A stretch of 64,000 bases of DNA from positions 70,551-134,550 of the forward strand of contig JTDE01000149.1 in NCBI GenBank assembly GCA_014338405.1, given 5' to 3'. Below, piece after piece: positions 26,271 to 36,479 of this stretch. Origin of the DNA: Paragonimus skrjabini miyazakii. Its lineage: Eukaryota; Platyhelminthes; Trematoda; Plagiorchiida; Troglotrematidae. Position numbers and translations under genes: made by a program. The notes beneath the pieces were generated by a model. The model was not told the origin of the DNA and did not search any database. It saw only the letters and a program-made list of their open reading frames with translations. Position 1 is the stretch's first letter; the number at the start of each line of letters is the position of its first letter.

Positions 26271-26782
26271 TCCGCAGTAAACACCAGTAGAGATGAAGCG
26301 AAATCTGCTCGAGCATAAATCGTGTATTGTCAGTCTTTTACTGCATTTCCCGCCTTCCCTTGTCTTTTTGCAGACAGAATTTCACGTCTACTGTTTGATG
26401 TGTTCCAAGGTTGTTTGTCTGAATCAGTTGTACCAACCTGTTAATGACACGACTGCTGTAGAGTGCTACTCAAACTAACAAATGTCCCGACGACTACAAC
26501 TGAATATAAATAAACTTATTGCTTGCACAGAACCTTTATGTGTGTACGATAGCCTCAGCACGTTATCTTCCTCTGTCTGCACCTTACTGGTCACCATTCG
26601 CAGTTCTGTGTTACTCTCCTTGTGCTATGCCAATCTCAACCATGTTATCAGTTTCAGCCAATTATCTCAGGAACCTTTTTCATCAACTTAGTAATCGTAA
26701 ATCAATTTCAATTTTTATTTTACATAAAACTGCTTAAGATCACTTGAATTCAAGTTTACCGATTTTGGGTTTATAATCAGAT

Positions 26783-26794
26783 TGTTATAAAACT
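26783..26794. repeat. Target-site duplication, left, SINE copy B
   Basis: TGTTATAAAACT is repeated exactly at 27157-27168, on the other side of the 362-bp SINE. Confidence 0.6.
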
Positions 26795-27156
26795 ACTGAT
26801 GAGTAGTAGGGGATTTTGATTTTCATATGGATTGAACATCACCCACAATTGATCGCAGCTGTCGCATTTCCATAGATCGGGCAACCTGACCATTACTCAC
26901 AAGCGAAAGTGGATGAGCGTTCTCATATGATAATTCGGTCGTGCCTAATGTGAGGTCAATGGCGCAGTAGTAAACACGGTTGCCTCATGAACAGCATGTC
27001 CGTGGTTCAAGTCCCGGCAGTGGCGATGATATGCACTACTGACTAGCTCTAATGAGAGCGAAACTCGAGTCTAGTGCTTCTTTTCGAAAGGGGCCGACTG
27101 GAAAGTCTATGGGAATGCAACAGCTATGATCAATTGTGGGTGATGTTCAATCTATA
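26795..27156 (+). mobile_element. tRNA-derived SINE, family 1, copy B, with inverted-repeat ends
   Basis: The element is 362 bp, the same length as copy A. Box A is TGGCGCAGTAGTAAACACGG (26960-26979) and box B is GGTTCAAGTCC (27004-27014), both typical of tRNA-derived RNA polymerase III promoters. The segments 26832-26876 and 27106-27150 are reverse complements, matching at 41 of 45 positions by hand count. Beyond the inverted repeat the 5' end begins ACTGATGAGTAGTAGGGGAT, which aligns with the 5' end of copy A. The 12-bp direct repeat TGTTATAAAACT flanks the element. Its body differs from copy A next to the 5' inverted segment: here GATCGGGCAACCTGACC, as in copy C, follows the inverted repeat directly. 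It is a non-coding, non-autonomous retroposon that would need another element's enzymes to move. Confidence 0.82.
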
Positions 27157-27168
27157 TGTTATAAAACT
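27157..27168. repeat. Target-site duplication, right, SINE copy B
   Basis: Exact copy of the dodecamer at 26783-26794. Confidence 0.6.
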
Positions 27169-27169
27169 G

Positions 27170-30100
27170 TTAATGAGTAGCCAAGTGTCATCATGTAATT
27201 GAGAAATGCGGACCAAAACCATCTTAGTCTTCAAGCTTAAAGAAGAATGAACACTCATTATCTTTGAGTAAACAGATCACAGACAAAATGAATCCGACAA
27301 TTGCGAGCACAATCAACATTGGACAGGGTCGACAAACGTTGCTAAAAAAACAAGTGGGTAGCACCGGGAGTCTTGTGTTACCTGAACTAAGAATATGTTA
27401 GATTCAGTCAGGAGTTAGAGAAGCACGCTAGTGAGCAACGCCATTTGTGGACCATAGGGTTAAGTTAGTTGGTAAATGCGAGATATATCTGTGAACGATC
27501 TTAGATACGTATAAGTCTCCATGTCTCGCAAATGCCTGAATAAACCAACAGTTAGCAGCTAAGGAGATTGTTCTAAATATATTAAAATTGCAAAGGGACT
27601 AAGTATGTTTGAAAACAAATGTTATCGTTTGATTCAATCTTTCTGTTTACAAATAGCTAGTCTGATGAAAACCGAGTTACTAGAATATTGTCTAGGAAGC
27701 GTTTGCATGAACCTAGAGCCACTGACAGAAGAAGCGAATCCTCTAGCATCCCACCGCATTTGCAGTGTTCATCTTCAATTCTTTGGTAGGTCAAACCGAT
27801 AACGGATGGAAGGTAATATTGGGGCCACTATAAATCTCACTACTACCTGTTTACTCTTTAGCAATGCATGGTTCAGTAGTAGAATTCAGTAGTAGCGATG
27901 ATTAAATCATTGCACGTTTTATAAGCTCAGTATAGAAAATTTTGCATGTATCTCCAGTAACTTAAACAAGACAGCATTGCTGCAGCTCAGCCCACATGAG
28001 TATCGGTCGTACCATGAAACTTGAGCCACCCAGACACACAACTTGGTAGAGATTGAACTCAAAATATATTCCTTAAGTTAAACTGAAGTGAATAATATAC
28101 AGCTGTGCACAGCGTTAGACCATTAAAGCAGGAGAATAAGTTTTATCCGTTATCCGGTTGAAGTAGCCAAAACAGATGTTACTGCGATTACGCAGAGGAA
28201 GAATGGCAATTCATGGTGAAAACATTGAAAATGGCTGCCGGAAACGCTTCATCCATATACCTGCTGAGTATCGTGAAAGTAGAAAAATCGCATGCTGCAA
28301 CCTGATGATCTGTGTACAATTTTCGCATTTTACAAGCTATAGTCCATCGTTAAACATAGAAACACAGACATAAGGTGGCAGATGCTGAAGCACATTTTGC
28401 AGTTAACTTACGCATTCAGCCCCATTAATAGCTACCTTTGTATCCGGTAGTTGGAAGTCTCGGTGTCCGTTCCTGCTACCCCTGACTATGTGGTATTTTA
28501 TCTATTTCTTTGGAACAAGGTAAATAGGCCGTACGACAGTACATTTGTTTGAATACGTTCGTCGGTAAGATTAAGTGTGATCAACTCGAGGCTAAGTAAA
28601 GACTCACTCGCCCTCGATAGTTATGCATAAAATGAAGTCAAGACATTCACTCTTCACTATGAACTTATTTCTTCCACTCTATAAAGTCCGTGTTAAGCAG
28701 CAAAGCAAGTCAAGGACAGCTTGCCGGCAATAAAGAGATCGTTCGATTTTAGGCTACACACTCCTTGCTATGTACGCAAAACCGTTTCCCCAAAACCTCG
28801 AAGTTTCATGGCCTTGCGACCATGACCTGACTCAACGGATCGCCTGGTCATTTTCATTTTTTAGCGTTTAATACGGTTCAAAGCTATGATGCTTGTGGAC
28901 CAATTATTAATCTTCATCTCTTTGTGTGAGTACCTGTCGAATTCGTTGGCACAGTTCTGTTGGTGGTATATCATGATAAGTGAACACGCAACTCAGCACG
29001 TCAAAAAAGTTTGCCTGTAAACATGACTGATTGACCTATGTTGGAGACACCGTCAAATGACTTATGGCACCACAGTTTCCTCAACATGAAGCGCGATGTA
29101 TCAGATTCGCTTTTGAATTTTGCAGTGTGACTAGATGATAAGGCTTCACTTATGATGAAAACGAACGAACTTGTTAAAAGCAGATCGCTAAGAAAATCGT
29201 TGCTTTCAGTATGAAAAATAGAGGCATCTCGTATTATTTGTGCAATTTGGGGTGAAAGGCAAATATACTGTCGCGATTGTCCGGAACTACCTGACACCAG
29301 AGTATATCTGACAATTGATTACGTTGATATTCACCTGAGCGTTTCGTCACAGAAACAAAAGCTATAGACAAAATAGAATTGGCATTTTAGAAAAAGCATG
29401 CCCAAAAGGCATGTCCTTTAGATTGTCATTACAGTTCAGAACAGCCATCAGAAAGATTGGTTCCCGCAGGCACTGGGCAGCAATGTGTTGAAAAACTATC
29501 GATTGATCTTGGAAGGCTGGAATGAGATGGTTATTTTGTGGATCACCTTGATTCTTGCGGTTCAAGCTGAATGCACCACAAGCTTCCGGCTGAACTATCT
29601 GCTTTCAAACCCTTCACCTTCTTGGACTGCAGCTCCTACTAGCGAGAAATTGAGTAATCTAAATACTTTCGCGCGCATGGAAAATCGTCAGTAGTTGACT
29701 TGATAAGTGAGCAAGATTGTGTACGATCTTTGTTCGCATACTAGTGTCCGCACCAACAGTAAAACTTATTTATATTTCTTAGGCTATTAGGCGTTGCTAG
29801 CTTCTCTTCATCTTATGAAGAACACTCCTAATGTGGCGTTCCTGTTTACTGTTTGCAAAATGCCTGGAAAATAACTTACATTCCATTTTCTTAGCTGATT
29901 CTTTGTGAAGCAGATTCTCCTAGCCGTAAAACTTGCAGTTGAAGACTCATTTGCTACCATCACGCTGACCACTGGGAGATATGTGTAGTATTTGGAATTA
30001 GTGACTTCTAGTAGCTTTTGAAATCGCAACCGAATTGAAACCTTCCAAGTAAGTAGGTAGGAAGAAACTCAGACTGGTTGCGGTAGGCGTTTGCTATTCC

Positions 30101-31760
30101 TGAGTCAAGAAACCGAAAGTATAGATTTACAAAAGTATCACATAAATCATAGTCTCTCATTGACTGATCATATTGGCACATACGAAATCAACCCGTAAAC
30201 TGCTTAGTGTAATAGAGAAAGAAAAACTGCGAATAACGGAAGAGCTAACACTGAAACTGTCCATCCAGTCCTGATGTGGTCTCTTAACACGACGTTTGGA
30301 TTGGCCCCTTGTTAGATCCTCTATTATGTAGGAGTTTGGATAGATGGTGAATCCAGTATATTTTCGGTAGTGTTCATCAGTGTCTCCAATTTTGTCTAAA
30401 AGTTGGCGCCGGACAACCGGTGAGAGGTTAGCATAAAGGATAAAGGATTCACATTTTACTTTGAGTCAGATCACCGCGGTTTGTATTATACATACACCTC
30501 ATAACATTTTTATTTATTACTTTGAAACGATTGTGCATGAAATGTTCAGAACGAAAAATAGTTTTTTTAAACCACTGTGGTTACAACCGAGACAGTAAAA
30601 TGATGATTTGCTCGAGGCTCATGCCAGGTTGTATACCATCATTGAGCCTGTCTATACGAATATGTATTAACAGATCAAAATGAGATTTGTATAATTTTCA
30701 CATTCTATATGGAAAACCTATGTTTGCTATTCTCACAGATGAGTAGATGTCGCTTGGAGGGTGTTAGTTTAATTTGAACTTTTATAAGCAAATATAGTCG
30801 TGATTCCGTGAAGAGACAGGTGTTTGACCCCGTGCAAAGTTATTGATCAGTCTATAATCAAAGTCTGCACAAAGAGCTTGTCTTTTATTGCGTCTTGTTG
30901 AGTCAATCCAAACTTAACCTACAAACCATCATTAACCAACACCTATGGAGTTACATCAACGTCTCTTCTGTAGACAAAGGCTGGCTGAAACGGAAACTGG
31001 TCTTGTAATCGTCGTGTAAACCTATCTACCTTATATTCTGTTGTACAAAAATTGCAAAAGATTCTCACAATAGTTTCCGACAGATTCCAGCCTGTTTCAT
31101 AAGATAAGCTCATTCAAACTTGTTAATGTATGTTGATTTCTTATGTCCAACGTCCATTTATAATTTCAATACAAGTGAGCCTGAACTAAACGTATCAACA
31201 CACATATATATACACTGCTGACAAAAAGTGACATCAACATTATGCAATTCTAATCAAACGCGCTTGCTTTTATTGAGTTCTCCTGGACATCATTTAAAGT
31301 TCCAATCTACTGTCAGTCAAAACACTAATTCAGTGATCAACGAATTGAATAGATTCCACAAGAGATGACATTGTGTAAGTGTCTAGTAATCTTGTGCACA
31401 GTTACGTTAGAGTTTAAAATGTCTGACATTTCTCTGCTGTGAAACACTTCTTTGATATATCGGTAAGTAACAAAAATTGTTCAACATGGAATATATTTTG
31501 CGATTCACATTTTTCCCTCAAGTATTTCGCATATCACGTTCTCCTTAGAATAGCAACTTCATATAATCCGATTGATATCTTTTTTGGCAACAATTTGAAA
31601 CACTCAATCAGCTTAAACAGAGTTTGTCAGAATGCAGGTGTATCGATCGTATAGCCCTAGGCAGTGAAATAATGAATTGAAACAATTAACTTGTGCCTGC
31701 AAAATATATTAAGATAATGGATTTTTCGAGTATCACCTGAAAACGATCTTGGAAAAATTC
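27170..31760. other. Stretch without a recognisable gene
   Basis: Frames here are 98 codons or shorter (longest at 29001-29297, minus) and show no domain. No repeat family was recognised. Confidence 0.5.
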
Positions 31761-31767
31761 AGATAAG

Positions 31768-31866
31768 GGCCAACTGCGAAAAATGTGGGCTTCGGTTGAA
31801 TTTGAACCAGCGATAGGAACAGCATACCAAAACGCGGCAAGCGCTCTACCACCTGAGCTACAAAAA
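31768..31866 (-). mobile_element. tRNA-derived SINE, family 2, minus-strand copy
   Basis: On the minus strand it reads TGTAGCTCAGGTGGTAGAGC (box A region of a tRNA) and, after an altered anticodon region, GGTTCAAATTC (box B; plus-strand 31798-31808). It ends with AACCGAAGCC and a CGCAGTTGG tail that matches the family 2 copy at 39487-39600. The D-arm pairing GCTC/GAGC is kept, but the anticodon arm is not a normal 17-nucleotide arm, so it is a tRNA-derived repeat and not a working tRNA gene. It abuts an opposite-strand piece of the same family. Confidence 0.72.
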
Positions 31867-31869
31867 CCA

Positions 31870-31932
31870 CTCCGGTCGCTGGTTCGAATCCAACCGTAGC
31901 ACAGAATATTTGCAACTGGGTTGCATCTGCCA
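31870..31932 (+). mobile_element. tRNA-derived SINE, family 2, 5'-truncated plus-strand piece
   Basis: TCGCTGGTTCGAATCCAACC (B box GGTTCGAATCC at 31881-31891) is followed by a TTTGCAACTGGGTTGCATCT tail. This corresponds to the second half of the plus-strand copy at 39487-39600 (TCGCTGGTTTGAATCCAGCC, then CACAGTTGGGCTTCATCT). Box A is missing. It lies head to head with the minus-strand copy at 31768-31866, with only a few bases between them. Confidence 0.65.
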
Positions 31933-31939
31933 TTTGAAA

Positions 31940-33980
31940 GTAACAGTGAGCTTTAACCGAGCGCATACTGTTCTTGTCAAACTGCTTGCCCGTCCTGATC
32001 AGTCCCTTAATTATTGAATGGAAAATATCGACAGGTTTTAGTGTTTCTACTCTTTTCTATCGCTTGGCGATGTTTTGAATCAGCAATTGTTAATTACACG
32101 TGAACGAGAAAGTTTGTTCAAATTATTAAAAGTTCAACAAATGATTCAATTAATGTTGGTATTTGGTATCAAACTGAATTTCTAGTCAGCTTTAAATATT
32201 GTAATGCCAATATCAATCTCACTGGATCAAGTGATGCCGCCCGAGATTCGGTTATTGTACTGAGAATTCGTGTTAGCTGTCTTCCGTGGTGACTAACTTA
32301 ATGTTTAGGGTTGACTTTTAAAACAAACTTTATCAGTTTATATTATTTGTAAAACAGCCTTCACATTCAGTAAAAATTGTAGCAAAGAAAAAGTCTATGT
32401 TCACGACTAACCAGCCACGGACCATACAAACTTTCTTTCGTGTTGGCTTGCGCTCACGGCCAATGTGCACATTCACTGTGACACTTTATTATGGTATCTA
32501 TAATGGACTGATTACGGACAACACGCAATCCATTTTCAGACAAAACTGAGGCCAAGTAATACAAAGTACAGTTGGAAAATACTTCCCTGTTTGCTTTTTG
32601 TGTGTTTTATATCATCTGTATGTGGAAGTCACAATGTGTATTAATAATTTGCACTGAGGAGCAAGTAATCTATAACTTCAGACGTTTCCAAGTATCGTAC
32701 GTGCAATTCTGTGGACAGGAAGCACCGTAAATTTTCATTTTAATGCCCAATACAATAATTTCCGCTGACCTACACTCAGAGTGATTTTATTTTTAACACC
32801 CAAGCAAAACATTCCACAGCTAAAATATTAGAATCCACTCTCATAAATCAATCTGTATGCCGTGAATGTATCGTACTGAGTAAATGAAGAAGTATTTCAG
32901 CACAGTTGAGTGCAATTCGTTTACTTCAACGGTGGTGGACTAAATACCGACTGTGATTTGTATTAAGCGAATGTTATGGCTGGTATACATAAATAGGCAA
33001 ATTTGCTTACCAGCTGATCGATGACAGTAAGCCTTGAAATTAGACTACGCAGGCTTCGAGATTAACAGTCGACGAATGTATGCATCAGCAGATCGGACCA
33101 ATTCTAGCTTCTTAACAAATCCACATGTTACTGAATGGGACGCAAACCAGCATAGTGCTCTAAACTCTGACTATATTCCAAGTCCTTCGGTTATTTGAAA
33201 AGGATAGCATTTTTCGTTACTAAAGAGCTTCTTTTGGACTAATTTGAGTGATCCTCACAGTCCTTGTTTAAATCAGCTCACTAAGGAAAAAAATATTTTG
33301 TACTTTTCATCGGCAGCAGTAATCCACGTGAAATAGAAAATTTTCACGGTTTGCCAGGCGAAATAAATTGGACAATGTTTTTGACTAGGAAATCCGTAAA
33401 GGCAGACACCAATCAGTATTTACTCTTGCAGATGCTTACTTCATCAATTTATTACATGGATACTTAATTATGAAACGGTTGCCCCAGTTAGCTATATGAT
33501 CGTCTTGGGTAATCGACTTAAGGATGCCTTCTGTCGTTTAGGTAGCTGGGTTGGAATGGTAAAATTTAGCTTAAAACAGTTTGGAACACTTGAGACTACG
33601 CGTCTAGCACAAGCTAATATTGGCTGACGCTATTTTCACACATTGTACACGCCACCGTTCCACTTGGTCTCTCCATATTCAATTCGCGTGTGGTCTCAGA
33701 CAGGCCAAGTGCCGTGACTCCACCGTGGACTACTGTCCTTGCCGACACACGTGCTCAGATTTAAATCATGCAGCAGTACTTTGGTCAAAATGAAGAGGAC
33801 GACGCACTAGACGAGGCCTTAATATGGTTGTTCCAACTGCGTGAACGACGAGGACCTCTCTCTCTGCTGGCGTCATTTGATAACAGTTACTTTATTCAGT
33901 TGTGGAGTCATCGGCTCTCACGAAAACCATGAGGCGTTACCTTGAACTTAGTCATTACCAAGCTTCTGACGTAGACCACA
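31940..33980. other. Stretch without a recognisable gene
   Basis: No frame with a recognisable product and no recognisable repeat. The part after about 33640 is less A+T-rich and may already be decayed upstream sequence of the retrotransposon remnant that follows. Confidence 0.45.
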
Positions 33981-33989
33981 ACTCGCCGG

Positions 33990-35180
33990 AGCATTGCGGA
34001 TTTGGAGGCAGACATGACGGAAGGACAGGTGGGTGATCGTCACGAACGCAAATTTATCAACAAATGTTCTCGACACCAACAGTTAGAGTTCATCTTAACA
34101 ATGAGTATGTGTTCGACTCAGTAAATCAATCCCTGCTTTTAACAGCGCTAAAGTACAGGGCAGGCTTAACAAATACATGAATGTGCAGTCGGCACCCTAT
34201 TTTCACAGTTCCGCTTAAGGTAGGATTGTGACACTTGGGTACATCGCTGATGGTTTCAAAGCCAAAAGCGGCGTGTGACAAACGTGTCTACTCTCACAAT
34301 TTGCATTCAATTTCGTATTACATAAAATGGTGAGTACTGTCTAAGACTATAAAGAATGCCAATGTGAATCTCTTGACTTGCATGAGATTGCTGGATGTTT
34401 ACTATATTGACGATATGGTATAGTTTGATAGCTTCCATTAATAAACGCTATCTTAGCCCCCACCAAGTATATGAAATGTGCTTCGCAGCTCCAACAGGCA
34501 GTCTGTAAAGGACTGCTGTGAGTACACATACATAATCTTGGAAGGCAGAAGTTCTGTAGGCTATCCACCTAATTATAATTTTAAAAACCGCATTAACATA
34601 AGTAGATGTACATAAAGTGAAATTAGGTCATGTCCAAAGACTGGGGCTTCATTCGACAATCTTGGACATCTGTGGTTACCAAGAGTCATCCCTCTAAAGT
34701 GTAATATTCACGATTGTGAAAACTGGCTAATCATAACACAGAAAGTGAATCTTCTTCAGTTATTTAACCACCGGTGTTTGCTTTCAGTCTCTCGTATGGG
34801 TGGTACCAGAGGGTAAGTAACGGTGAGGTCTGAAGGCAGGCATTTCGTAATGTTTATCAAAATAGTTCGTTCACTTCAATCTTCGAATATGTTAGGCCAC
34901 ATGTGGTTGAACCAATGATTAAGAATTTTAATCAGTCGTTTGCCATGTGGAACAGTTTATTTCTATTTTGTGGCCTGCAGACACAAGATGCGAAATGAAC
35001 ACACGATGATCTGGCATAGATAAACGAAGCCAATTGCCAGACGGTTTGCCAACCTAAGACGAGTTCTCCTCCTAAACTGAAGGGCTCACGAGTCACAGGG
35101 CTGATGGCTGGAGAACTTAAGAACAGCGGGCTCTTTGGAATGAAGTTTGCAATTGTTCCTCTAAATTGTCTGCAAAGTTG
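33990..35180 (+). pseudogene. Non-LTR (RTE/SR2-like) retrotransposon remnant, reverse transcriptase to C-terminus
   Basis: Broken plus-strand frames spell the order of a non-LTR reverse transcriptase. VFDSVNQSLLLTALKYRAGL lies near 34110, then ADGFKAKSGV with QTCLLSQFAFNFVLHKMV near 34250-34330 (counterpart of GVRQGCPLSPFLFN). YYIDDMV lies at 34400-34420 (catalytic box, followed by an in-frame TAG), then LAPTKYMKCASQLQQAV near 34450. FDNLGHLWLPRVIPLKCN lies near 34652-34705, then FNHRCLLSVSRMGG, NMLGHMW and SRLPCGT. Near 35040-35160 a WLENL stretch matches the usual C-terminal end. Multiple stops, frame changes and a probable internal deletion before 34650 make it a dead copy. The clade call (RTE-type, like schistosome SR2) rests on remembered motif order and is less certain than the non-LTR call. 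Confidence 0.7.
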
Positions 35181-35189
35181 GTGCAATCA

Positions 35190-36320
35190 CTAACATGCAC
35201 CAAAGAAGCTCATGAGTAGGTTGTCAATCTAATGGCACTTTATTTTCTCCTACATCTTAACTTTTATGAGTCGTGAACTTTTCGGCACCTCGATATACAA
35301 GACTTGAGTCTCGACGTGAATATTTTAGTTTGTTCCAAGTACTTCTTTCTTTTCTTTTGCTTCTTAGTCAGTTCTTGCTCTTCTTCCAGTTACGGTCCCG
35401 TTGCAGTTAAGCAAAATTGTAGGCTATTGCCATACTAGTGAATATGACATCCTTGATAAAAAAGCTGAAGAGCGAAACTCATTTTCAATAGGTAGCGATG
35501 TCCAGAAATATAATTTCACTTTTCTAGAGTCCCTAAAGCAATGTCGGGTACCACTCACAATAAATTAAATAATATTGTTTTGCCATTCATGAATAAACAC
35601 TTAGACAGTTGAGTTTCAATGCAATTCACAGAGAATCTGTTCTCTTTTTTAAGCCTCTCCCTTGTTTATCAAGTTGATGCAAACAGAATCTTTTGGTTTT
35701 TGCTAGTCATTTGCAAGCGAATAAAATACATCCAATTTCGTTAGCATTTGTACTGAACTCCACGATTCTAACGGTGCATTGTTGCATTCTGATTAGAAGC
35801 CCACATCTTTGGTAGATAGAGAATTCATCTGAACAATATACTCGAAACTGATTAACAGGCAAATCATTAATTTGAGGATCACCGAGTAGTGATCATTTCA
35901 GTTGAACAATTAAGATATAAACAGAAAGGGAAGCGGCAGTATTCATGTTTTACTCAGATTCTAAATGCATGAGTAATCTCCGATTTGTGCCAAAGTGGTA
36001 ACTTCAGAGGAACGGCAACTAGATGTGAAACGTACTTACCTAACACATGTATTAGTGATTCGGTCACTTGAGGTTAGTCAATGGATCATCATGGTTGCAG
36101 AATTAAGTAGAGGTGGACTTCCAAAAGGCTAACACATTCGAAGGCATCCACTTTTAAGGTTGCGTTTCAGGAAGTCCACAGCAGGCAATAATAATCGATT
36201 ACGGATGTTGTTATCGGACGAAACAAAATCTTATTTGATTTGTCCTCGAGACCGCAGAAACTGAATGCATGACTTGCTTAAGTAGCGCAATATGTAAACT
36301 AGACAAGTGCGTGAATATGT
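35190..36320. other. Stretch without a recognisable gene
   Basis: Sequence downstream of the retrotransposon remnant. A pyrimidine-rich run lies near 35340-35395. No coding frame or repeat was recognised. Confidence 0.5.
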
Positions 36321-36323
36321 CAG

Positions 36324-36475
36324 ACGTGAGGTCACTGGTGCAATTATCAACACGGTTGTCTCAAGAAAGTGCTGCTGATGTTCTACTATCGGTCGTTGAA
36401 ATGATATGCACTACTAATTAGCTCTGACAAGGGTAACACTTGAGTCTGTTGCTTTCTTTCGGAAGCCGCTGGTTG
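36324..36475 (+). mobile_element. Eroded fragment of SINE family 1 (copy D)
   Basis: GTGAGGTCACTGGTGCAATTAT, CACGGTTG, GATATGCACTACTAATTAGC and GAGTCTGTTGCTTTCTTTCG align in order with the central part of copy B (from GTGAGGTCAATGGCGCAG to GTGCTTCTTTTCG). Box A is weakened and box B is lost. Both ends with the inverted repeats are missing. It is clearly older than copies A to C. Confidence 0.6.
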
Positions 36476-36479
36476 AAAT

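Noticed and set aside
26960..27014. Call as a functional tRNA gene within SINE copy B
   Set aside because: Promoter boxes only; no acceptor stem, and the unit repeats as part of a longer element with flanking duplications.
29338..29360. Minus-strand GACGAAACGC as a hammerhead core
   Set aside because: No CTGANGA box at the required distance before it.
31733..31966. 77-codon minus-strand frame (with VGFEPATG...) as a gene
   Set aside because: It is a translation of the head-to-head SINE family 2 pair, a common source of false predictions.
34932..35186. 84-codon minus-strand frame as a gene
   Set aside because: It is antisense to the C-terminal part of the non-LTR retrotransposon remnant.
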